Positions 33,001 through 41,544 of a stretch of DNA of 64,000 bases are shown here, piece by piece (within the stretch, counting starts at the first letter, position 1; each line of letters opens with the position of its first letter). This DNA is from an uncultured Bacteroides sp. (lineage in GTDB: Bacteria; Bacteroidota; Bacteroidia; Bacteroidales; Bacteroidaceae), in NCBI GenBank assembly GCA_947574505.1, contig CANPJW010000004.1, positions 1-64,000 on the forward strand, read 5' to 3'. The position numbers were made by a program, and so were the translations under genes. Below the pieces are notes generated by a model that made no database searches, had not been told where the DNA came from, and worked only from the letters and a program-made list of their open reading frames with translations.

Positions 33001-34373
33001 TGGAATCCGGCAAACTGGAAATTGTCAAGACGCGGGGGAATTTTCTGAAATTCATTGATTCGCTAATCACTCCTTTCGAAGTGTTCGCAGGGGAAAGGAA
33101 TGTCGTGCTGAAACGATATTATCGGATGGAAACACCGGAGATTCTGTATGATGAAGAGGCAATGCGTAAAGTGGTGACTAATCTGTTGAGTAATGCAATT
33201 AAGTTTACACCGAATGGAGGTACAGTCTCACTGTATATATCTTCACTACCATCTGGCAAGAGTGGAAAAGAATCTTTATATATATGTGTCGGAGATACGG
33301 GACCGGGCATTCCGGAAGAAGACCTGAACAGGATTTTCAATCGTTTCTATCAATCGCAGAACCAAGTGAAGTATCCGGTTTACGGACAGGCGGGAACAGG
33401 TATAGGCCTTTATCTCTGCAAACGAATCGTGCAGATGCACGGTGGAGAGATCAAAGTGCGTAACAATCGTCTTGCGGGCTGTTCTTTCCGCCTTCTCCTC
33501 CCCTTGCAACAGGAAGAAGAAAAGAATGATAAGTTAATAATCATTGATTCTAACGGTTCTTCATCCAATCCTATCCCGGCTTCTGAGCCCTCCAAAGAGA
33601 AAGAAGCTTTAACGATTCTAGTGGTAGAAGACAATGTAGATATGCGGGGATACATCCGTTCCATTCTCCGTGAACAGTACAATGTGCTAGAGGCATCAAA
33701 CGGCGAAGAGGCAATAAATATTCTTTACAGCAACCCGGTGGATTTTATCATCAGTGACTTGATGATGCCTGTAATGGATGGCATTGAGCTCTCCCGCCGT
33801 GTGAAGGATACTTTTGCCATTTCACACATACCTTTCTTGATGCTGACTGCCAAGACCTCGCAAGAAACACGCTTGGAAAGTTATCGTATGGGAGTGGATG
33901 AGTATCTGCTGAAGCCATTTGATGAGACTTTGCTCTTGACACGTATTCAGAATATCTTGGAAAACAGGAAGCGGTATCAGCGAAAATTCACACTCAACAT
34001 GGATGTGGATGTACTAAATATAGAAGAGGAATCCGGAGATAAGAAGTTTCTGAATCATGTAATGGAGGTCATCAAGGAGAATTATAAGAATTCTTATTTT
34101 GAGGTAAGTGATTTTAGCGAAGCGGTCGGAGTGAGCAAAAGTCTGCTGAATAAAAAGCTGCAAAGCCTCATCGGACAATCTGCCGGACAGTTTATCAGAA
34201 ATTATCGGTTGAATATAGCACGCGAACTGATTCTGAAGAATCGGGAAACAAAGAATATGAATATTGCGGAAATATCTTATGAAGTCGGTTTCAATGATCC
34301 GAAATATTTTACAAGGTGTTTCACCAAATACTTCAATACGACACCAAGTTCACTACTTAATAAGGAAGAATAG
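30093..34373 (+). CDS. Hybrid two-component system sensor/regulator (Reg_prop beta-propellers, Y_Y_Y, TM, HisKA, HATPase, receiver, AraC HTH); start trimmed to [10 protein letters not shown]
   Basis: [23 protein letters not shown] repeats; [54 protein letters not shown]...DLMMPVMDG; AraC C-terminus. Confidence 0.97.
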   Translation: [1426 protein letters not shown]

Positions 34374-34433
34374 TTTTACCTAAAACAATAATTTCACATA
34401 ATAAGCTGTCTCCTTTTACACTTAAAATGCTTT

Positions 34434-34462
34434 TATCCACCTCTAAAACACGTTTGTCCACC
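34434..34462 (-). promoter_or_regulatory. Candidate HTCS operator upstream of susC: TATCCACC-N13-TGTCCACC (minus strand GGTGGACA-N13-GGTGGATA)
   Basis: Same 21-bp period and one mismatch versus the element at 29978-30006. Confidence 0.65.
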
Positions 34463-34482
34463 CTCATTTATAATCAATGCCA

Positions 34483-34490
34483 TATTTTTG
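34483..34490 (+). promoter_or_regulatory. Candidate -7 box TATTTTTG for the susC operon
   Basis: Matches TAnnTTTG; 20 nt downstream of the repeat element. Confidence 0.55.
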
Positions 34491-34675
34491 CCATGCAATT
34501 GGTGCTCAATCCTTTGGGAAAGAACCATGCATTTTTTAAGTTTATCTAATATTAATATTATGAAGAATGACAAGAAAATGGCTGTCGCATCGTGCATAGC
34601 ATCGGCTGAATTCAACCTTTCCCCTATTGCACAACAATCTAATCCATCAAATTTACAACCTTAATACTTTTAAAA

Positions 34676-37600
34676 ATGAGGAAACATTTATTTTTTTCCG
34701 TAATGCTTAGTCTGTGCACCTTTGGTGGCATATCGGTGTATCCTACACCTGCAATGGCTACCGTGGCACAGTCTCCGACTATCAAGGTTCGTGGTCAAGT
34801 TATCGACGAACAAGGTGAACCCATGCCAGGGGCTACTGTCAGGGTTAAAAATGGACAAGGCGGAACCATCACCGACTTAAACGGAAACTTCCAACTGGAG
34901 GTTCCCGGAAACTCTACCCTTTTGATAAGCTATGTGGGCTTCAAGGAACGTGAAGTAGCTGTTCGCAATCGTGCTATTATTGAAGGCATCCAGTTGCAAG
35001 CCGATAATAAGATGCTTGAACAAGTGGTTGTCGTAGGTTACGGTACACAAAAGAAGTCCGACTTAACCGGTTCTGTTGCCGTGGTAGATGCGGAAGCCTT
35101 GAAACAGACATCAAACTCCAACATCTCCACCATGCTCGAAGGTAAGGTTTCCGGTGTGCAAATCACCTCCGACGGACAGCCTGGTGCCGATCCTACCGTT
35201 CGCATACGTGGTGTCGGGTCTTTCGGTGACACCTCTCCTCTTTATGTTATCGACGGTGTTCCCATGGGAACTTCCATTCGCGATTTCTCCTCAAACGATA
35301 TTGAAACCATCCAAGTACTGAAGGATGCTTCGGCTGCTGCCATCTACGGTTCGCGCGCTGCCAATGGTGTGATTATCATCACTACCAAACGCGGACAAAA
35401 AGACCAACCGCTGAAAGTGGATTACAATGGATACTTCGGTGTGGATAATATCCCTAAGGATGTCTATGATGTAATGAATGCTGACCAATACAGCCAGTAC
35501 ATCGGTCAGGCGGCCGCAAACTCCAACACTCCGTTGCCAACAGGATACAAGTTTGACAGCGAAACCGGAAAATACCATTTCCAGGATAACACCAATACTA
35601 ACTGGTTTGACGAAGTATTCAAAACGGGTATCCGTCAAAACCACAATGTGAACCTCTCCGGAGGTGGCGCTCATAACACCTATAATATAGCATTAGACTA
35701 TTTCAACCAGAAAGGGACTCTCGAAGGTGCCGGCCCTAACTACGAACGTTATACGGCACGTGTCAACAACATCATGGAGACTAAGTTCATAAAATTCCAG
35801 ACCAGCCTTGTTTACTCCCACTCCGACCAAGACAACATGGGCTTGTCGAATGCTTCCGAATACGTTCAAGGCTTGTATGGTGATGTTACCAATGTGCTGC
35901 GTGGCACTTTACTGATGCAGCCCACCATCAAGGCATACGATTCTTCTACATGGGTACTTGACAACTTGGTGGGAATCGCCAACAACTTCAATTATGACGC
36001 TTACGGCTACGGCGTATACTACGATACCGTGCATGGTGACATCTCCGCTTCCAACCCGTTGCTGGTAAATAACCTGCTGAAACGCAACACTCGCGTGGAT
36101 CGTTTCGTGGGAACCGGGTCTGCTGATGTGGATGTCCTCAAAATGATTGGCGTTGACAACAAAAATCATAAGCTCAACTATAAAGTCAACCTCTCTTACA
36201 GCAAAACCCATTGCAAGGACTTTACTTGGATTCCTGCATGGGTGCAAAGCAACCGTGTGTACTTGGCCAAGAGCAACGAACGACTCACCAAAGGGTCGCG
36301 CGACTATTCGGATGCTTTAATAGAGAACGTGATTACTTACGATGGCACGATAGGCAAGCATCACATTAACGTATTGGCAGGCCAGACTTACGAAGAAGAA
36401 GATACCGACCTGCTGACCGGATGGGGGATCAACTTCACCGAGCCTTATTTCCTACAGCTCCAGAATGCTTCCGATACGTATTCTAACAGCTACGAATACA
36501 AGCATTCAATCCTTTCTTACATCGGTCGTATCAATTACAATTACGATGACAGATACTTATTCTCAGCAACAGTGCGCCGGGATGGCAGTTCCCGCCTGAC
36601 CAGAAATATCCGTTGGGGAACTTTCCCTTCCGTCTCTGTGGGTTGGCGTTTCGACAAAGAAAAATTCTTCCCCTTCGACCAAAATGTTGTAAACCTGTTC
36701 AAGGTGCGTGCCAGTTATGGTGAACTCGGTAACGAGAATATCGGCGAGTATATGTATCAGGCTGTCATGTCGCGCAACAACATGACTTACAATTTCAACG
36801 GTAACGTAGTGACCGGTTCTGCCGTTTCCACTTTCGTGGACAGTAACTTGGCATGGGAGAAAAAGAAGACCTACAACGTGGGTGTCGACCTTGCCTTGTT
36901 TAACAATCGCTTGGAATTCACAGCCGAATGGTACAAGAATACCAGCGAAGACCTGCTATATGCTGTCCCTGTTCCCGAACAGGCTGGTGTATCCAATACC
37001 ACCGTTACGATGAATGCCGCCTCGATGAACAACTCCGGTTTTGAGTTCTCGGCTACCTACCGTAACCGTGATCGTGACTTCAAGTATGAAATTTCGGCCA
37101 ACCTCAGCACATTGCGCAACCGCGTAACTTCACTAGGCTTTGGTACCGACTCTTACATCTCCGGAGCATACATTACCAATGTGGGTCAAGAAATAGGCCA
37201 GTTCTACGGCTGGGCTTATGAGGGCATTGCCCGCACACAGGAAGACTTGGACAACCACGCCACTCAAGAGGGTGCCCAGATTGGTGACTGCCTCTATAAG
37301 GACGTAAGCGGACCGGACGGTAAACCTGACGGCAAAATAGACGCCAACGACCAAGTGGTGCTGGGCAGCGGTATGCCTAAGATTCATTTCGGTCTTAATG
37401 CCCGTTTTGAATACAAGCGTTTCGACTTGAGCATTGCTACCTTCGGTGCGCTGAACTATCACGTCAGCGACGACATCTACAACTCGCTTAACTCTTGCTA
37501 CGGATGGGGAAACAAAGAGGTAGGTATGCTCGATGCCAACCGCTTTAGCGAAGACGGCAGCACTTACCTTTCCAACGTGCCACGCACCTATGTCACCAAC

Positions 37601-37885
37601 AGTGCCAGCTTGGGTTGGAACGACCTCTTCAGCTCACGCAAGATTCAGAACGCAGCCTATTGGAAGATTGCCAATGTAGAATTGGGCTACAACCTCCCCA
37701 ACGAGTGGTTTGGCAAATATGTATCTGATGTACGCTTATACGTATCAGCACAGAATCTTCACACATTCACCGGCTATCACGGTTATAATGTAGACTATGC
37801 GGGAGGAACGTTCACCCCGGGATACAACTTCTGTTCTTATCCTACTGCACGCACTTTCATGTGTGGCGTTCACTTTACATTCTAA
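34676..37885 (+). CDS. SusC-like TonB-dependent outer membrane transporter
   Basis: CarboxypepD_reg-like domain, VVVGYGTQKKSDLTGSV, PLYVIDGVPMG, SAAAIYGSRAANGVIIITTKRG. Confidence 0.97.
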   Translation: MRKHLFFSVMLSLCTFGGISVYPTPAMATVAQSPTIKVRGQVIDEQGEPMPGATVRVKNGQGGTITDLNGNFQLEVPGNSTLLISYVGFKEREVAVRNRAIIEGIQLQADNKMLEQVVVVGYGTQKKSDLTGSVAVVDAEALKQTSNSNISTMLEGKVSGVQITSDGQPGADPTVRIRGVGSFGDTSPLYVIDGVPMGTSIRDFSSNDIETIQVLKDASAAAIYGSRAANGVIIITTKRGQKDQPLKVDYNGYFGVDNIPKDVYDVMNADQYSQYIGQAAANSNTPLPTGYKFDSETGKYHFQDNTNTNWFDEVFKTGIRQNHNVNLSGGGAHNTYNIALDYFNQKGTLEGAGPNYERYTARVNNIMETKFIKFQTSLVYSHSDQDNMGLSNASEYVQGLYGDVTNVLRGTLLMQPTIKAYDSSTWVLDNLVGIANNFNYDAYGYGVYYDTVHGDISASNPLLVNNLLKRNTRVDRFVGTGSADVDVLKMIGVDNKNHKLNYKVNLSYSKTHCKDFTWIPAWVQSNRVYLAKSNERLTKGSRDYSDALIENVITYDGTIGKHHINVLAGQTYEEEDTDLLTGWGINFTEPYFLQLQNASDTYSNSYEYKHSILSYIGRINYNYDDRYLFSATVRRDGSSRLTRNIRWGTFPSVSVGWRFDKEKFFPFDQNVVNLFKVRASYGELGNENIGEYMYQAVMSRNNMTYNFNGNVVTGSAVSTFVDSNLAWEKKKTYNVGVDLALFNNRLEFTAEWYKNTSEDLLYAVPVPEQAGVSNTTVTMNAASMNNSGFEFSATYRNRDRDFKYEISANLSTLRNRVTSLGFGTDSYISGAYITNVGQEIGQFYGWAYEGIARTQEDLDNHATQEGAQIGDCLYKDVSGPDGKPDGKIDANDQVVLGSGMPKIHFGLNARFEYKRFDLSIATFGALNYHVSDDIYNSLNSCYGWGNKEVGMLDANRFSEDGSTYLSNVPRTYVTNSASLGWNDLFSSRKIQNAAYWKIANVELGYNLPNEWFGKYVSDVRLYVSAQNLHTFTGYHGYNVDYAGGTFTPGYNFCSYPTARTFMCGVHFTF

Positions 37886-37923
37886 TCGTTACTATCTAGT
37901 ACCAAACACTAAAAACATTTCTT

Positions 37924-39675
37924 ATGAAACTAAATAAATATTCACTTGCTCTCATTTTGGGATTTAGCACGCTGTTTTCTTGCAGTGACAGAATGGATTT
38001 GTTGAATCCCAACCAGCAAACCTCAAGTACTTTCGGCTTCAATGCCAATGATTTGGAGGAAAGCGTGATTGCTGCCTACAACCACATCCGTATGGAGGGC
38101 TCCTATGCCCGTGTAGGCTATACCATCGACGTGTGTCGTGGCGATGAAGCCTGGAACTCTTCACAAGTGTGGTATCTCCCTTTCGATGACCTTAACGCAG
38201 AAGTCACCTCAGACATCACATGGTGGCCTTGGCGGGAATGGTACTATACCATCAACGTATGCAACTTCGCCATTTCGCGTTGCGGTGAGGATAACAGCCT
38301 ACTTTCTGATAAAATGAAACGCATCAAAGGACAAGTGCTTTTCCTACGCGGCCTATCATACTACAACTTGGTCGGTTATTATCAGAATCCACCTCTCATC
38401 ACAGATTATGCCACCTATTCATCATTGGACGGACTTTATACCACCAACAGTACATACAACGACGTACTCGATCAGGTGGAAAAAGATTTCCGTGAGGCGA
38501 TGACATTGCTTCCTTCCCGTGACGAAGGCGGTGAATGGGCTGGCGGACGCGCCACCTGCGGTGCTGCGGCGGGCTATTATGCCCGTGCCCTCATGATGCG
38601 CCAAAAATACAGCGATGCACTTCCGGTGCTGAAAGACATCATTGACAAGAAATACGGCACCTATCGGCTGATGGACAACTATGGTGACAACTTCCGCGAA
38701 GGTACGGCATACGAGAACAATGCGGAAAGCCTTTTCGAAGTGCAGTATCTCGACTATGGATCGCAAGGCACCGACGACGAGTGGACTCCGGTAAATACAA
38801 GCCCCAACGCCACACAAGGATCGGCCATTGAGAGCAACTTTGGTCCCGGTAACTATGGCGGTTGGGCCGACATCTCGGCTTCGCCCTGGCTCTATCAGCT
38901 CTTCAAAAGTGAACGTACTACCAATGGCAGACTCGATCCTAGACTCTATTGGACCATTGGAACCTACGAAAACGATTGGGCGGATTTCGAATTTGGCAAT
39001 GTAGCTTATAATCAAAAACTTACATCCACCGACAATATCGTGACCAACAACACTTACGGTGGTCTGCCGATTGCCAAATTCACAAATCTCCGTACCGGTC
39101 TGTACAGCACTATCATTACAGGATTGCACGATGGCATTAACCTCCGCCTGATGCGCTATTCCGATGTGCTGCTACGTGCTGCCGAATGCGAAAACGAAGT
39201 CAATGGTCCCACACAGCAAGCTATCGACTGGATCAACGAGGTGCGTGGACGTGTCGGTCTGGCAGACTTAAAACTCAAAGACTTCGACACGGCTGACAAA
39301 CTCTTTGAACAGATAGCCAATGTGGAACGTCCTAAGGAGTTCGGCTGCGAATTTGGCCGAGGCTTCGACCTTATCCGCTGGGGCTTCTTCTATGACAGCG
39401 ACCGTTTGCAGCAACTCAAGGAACACGGCACGGTACGCCGCTCTACAGTGGGAGTAAAGGATCCTGTGAACTACAGCGATATAGCAAACGACCCTGAACT
39501 GAAGAGCACTTTCGACACCTACATATCTGGACACGAGTTCCTGCCTATCGTGCAGCAGTTGATGAACAACAATCCGAATCTGAAAGGCAACTCTGCCAAC
39601 TATAGTACAGATAACTCCACTTACTTCCGGGAAAGCGGGTGTAAAGTGCGTCCGGTTGTAAATTTAAACAAGTAA
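37924..39675 (+). CDS. SusD-like glycan-binding lipoprotein (RagB/SusD)
   Basis: Lipobox LFSC; follows susC; LMRYSDVLLRAAECENEV; C-terminal EFLPIVQQLMNNNPNLKGN. Confidence 0.95.
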   Translation: MKLNKYSLALILGFSTLFSCSDRMDLLNPNQQTSSTFGFNANDLEESVIAAYNHIRMEGSYARVGYTIDVCRGDEAWNSSQVWYLPFDDLNAEVTSDITWWPWREWYYTINVCNFAISRCGEDNSLLSDKMKRIKGQVLFLRGLSYYNLVGYYQNPPLITDYATYSSLDGLYTTNSTYNDVLDQVEKDFREAMTLLPSRDEGGEWAGGRATCGAAAGYYARALMMRQKYSDALPVLKDIIDKKYGTYRLMDNYGDNFREGTAYENNAESLFEVQYLDYGSQGTDDEWTPVNTSPNATQGSAIESNFGPGNYGGWADISASPWLYQLFKSERTTNGRLDPRLYWTIGTYENDWADFEFGNVAYNQKLTSTDNIVTNNTYGGLPIAKFTNLRTGLYSTIITGLHDGINLRLMRYSDVLLRAAECENEVNGPTQQAIDWINEVRGRVGLADLKLKDFDTADKLFEQIANVERPKEFGCEFGRGFDLIRWGFFYDSDRLQQLKEHGTVRRSTVGVKDPVNYSDIANDPELKSTFDTYISGHEFLPIVQQLMNNNPNLKGNSANYSTDNSTYFRESGCKVRPVVNLNK

Positions 39676-39723
39676 ATAAACTTAGAAGAGGGTTCAACCC
39701 ATTACCTATTAAAAATTAAGACA

Positions 39724-41499
39724 ATGAGATTAGTAAAGAAAATAGCATACGCTTGCTATTCCTTAACCTTTGGGTTACTGGCATTGACAAGCTGTACGGA
39801 TGGCGAACTTTATGACGTAAACGCCCCCGACTGGATTTCCGATAAGATACAGGAAATTGAAGATTCGAAGAAACAACCGGAAGAGGAGGTGCTTGAAGGC
39901 ATGCAAGAAGATGTGTACACCATCGGAAATACAGATTTCACCTCCAGTTGGTGGGCTGCTTTCTCCAAGTATTACGTAGTACCCGATGGCGAAAAGTGGA
40001 ATGCGGTGTTCAACCTCCACATCAACCCGACCGATAACACGTATTACAAGAACTTTGTCCTTGTAATCACCAACGATGCAGATCGTGGAGGTACAGGATA
40101 CACTGAATACGGAGCTATCCGCTTTGACTTCGCAGCCGCCCTCAATTCCGAGTGGGGCGATTATATCGATAGGCAATACATCTCGAGCACGTTGATTTTC
40201 AGTCCCGACGAAAGCAACATAGATGCCAATGTACAGAAACTGGGCGGTAAGGTGACACTTACCGTAGATCGCACCAGCGAAAATGCTTTCACTGTAAAGA
40301 TAACCAACAGCGAGGTGACTAAAATTTACAAGCAACCATACAAGGAAGAAAATCTTAACACCGATGCAAACAACGCCAATATCCGCTGCTTCTTGGTTAC
40401 CGAAGGCTCTTACATCGACTTCTTGCAAACCAACATCGTCCCTATTGGCGGCCTTACGTCTGCCGAAGACAAGAATCCTGTATCGATGGTACTGCAAGAC
40501 ATACCCGATCAAGTCAACGTAGGTACTCCGCTTGAAGAGGCAATGGCTGATGTCTCGGCCATCATTACCTTTGAAGAGGGAGTGACCAAAACCGTACCGG
40601 CTGCCGAACTCACATTCTCTGCCATCCCCGATATGGAACAACCGGGTGTGAAAACTCTTGTGGCCATCTACAATAAGACCTTTAAGGGTGAGAATTGTGA
40701 TAAGCCGATTATGGCTAGTACTACCTTTGAAGCCGTGGAAAAGATTGCATCCATCGAGGTGACTACCCCACCCTCGCACACGCGATACTATTATTATACT
40801 TCGGCAGCTACCGCGAGCCTGACGGACCGGACAATGGTCTTCGACCCGACAGGTCTGGTGGTTACGGCAACTTACACCGATGGAAGTACAAGAACCGTTG
40901 ACAACGCGAGACTCAGCTTCTCTGCCGTTCCCGCGAAGGCCGGTTCTCAGAGCGTTACCATTACCGCTGGAGAAGAAGTCACCGCAACAGTAGAGGTTAC
41001 CGTCTTCGAATCTACAGTTTCTGAAGTGAGAAACACAGCCAATATGGTAGGAGCCGAAGATAACTCAACGGGCTTCGGGGCAGCTTTCTCAGACTATTTC
41101 AGCATACCTATGGGCGAGACAAAGTCTATCACCTTCACCAACTACAGCAATCTAGCTAACTTCTGGAACAACTTCGTTGTGGTTCTCCGTAAGGCCAATT
41201 ATATTGACGAATACGCATTTGTTCGCGCTGACAACTGGGGAATGGGCAACGGATATGATGCCTGCGTTCACAGCGGAACACAAGGCGACTTGAACACCTG
41301 GCTTGCCGGCATGAATGGAGCCAAGGTCACGGTCTACGTGACCAACTGCGGTAATAGCACCGCCGATGTTCAAGCAGTGATGGAGGGTACTACAGGTACA
41401 ACTTCCACTCAATATTATTTAGGTATCAATACAGTGAACCCCGACGACCTGCACTTCGCACTGACCGTGGACGGCTGTCATCTCGTCTTCAATGAATAA
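39724..41499 (+). CDS. Surface glycan-binding protein (SusE-positioned) with duplicated beta-sandwich modules flanking two Ig-like domains
   Basis: Lipobox ALTSC; N- and C-terminal segments share WAAFSKYYVVP.../GAAFSDYFSIP... and NFVLVI/NFVVVL patterns. Confidence 0.8.
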   Translation: MRLVKKIAYACYSLTFGLLALTSCTDGELYDVNAPDWISDKIQEIEDSKKQPEEEVLEGMQEDVYTIGNTDFTSSWWAAFSKYYVVPDGEKWNAVFNLHINPTDNTYYKNFVLVITNDADRGGTGYTEYGAIRFDFAAALNSEWGDYIDRQYISSTLIFSPDESNIDANVQKLGGKVTLTVDRTSENAFTVKITNSEVTKIYKQPYKEENLNTDANNANIRCFLVTEGSYIDFLQTNIVPIGGLTSAEDKNPVSMVLQDIPDQVNVGTPLEEAMADVSAIITFEEGVTKTVPAAELTFSAIPDMEQPGVKTLVAIYNKTFKGENCDKPIMASTTFEAVEKIASIEVTTPPSHTRYYYYTSAATASLTDRTMVFDPTGLVVTATYTDGSTRTVDNARLSFSAVPAKAGSQSVTITAGEEVTATVEVTVFESTVSEVRNTANMVGAEDNSTGFGAAFSDYFSIPMGETKSITFTNYSNLANFWNNFVVVLRKANYIDEYAFVRADNWGMGNGYDACVHSGTQGDLNTWLAGMNGAKVTVYVTNCGNSTADVQAVMEGTTGTTSTQYYLGINTVNPDDLHFALTVDGCHLVFNE

Positions 41500-41544
41500 G
41501 AATAAGAGAGGTTCACAATTAAATCATTTTATCATCCATATCAA

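Noticed and set aside
38422-39129. 235-aa minus-strand ORF opposite susD
   Set aside because: Shadow ORF in a GC-rich coding region.
39775-40779. 334-aa minus-strand ORF opposite the SGBP
   Set aside because: Antisense to a well-supported lipoprotein gene; composition typical of reverse-frame artefact.
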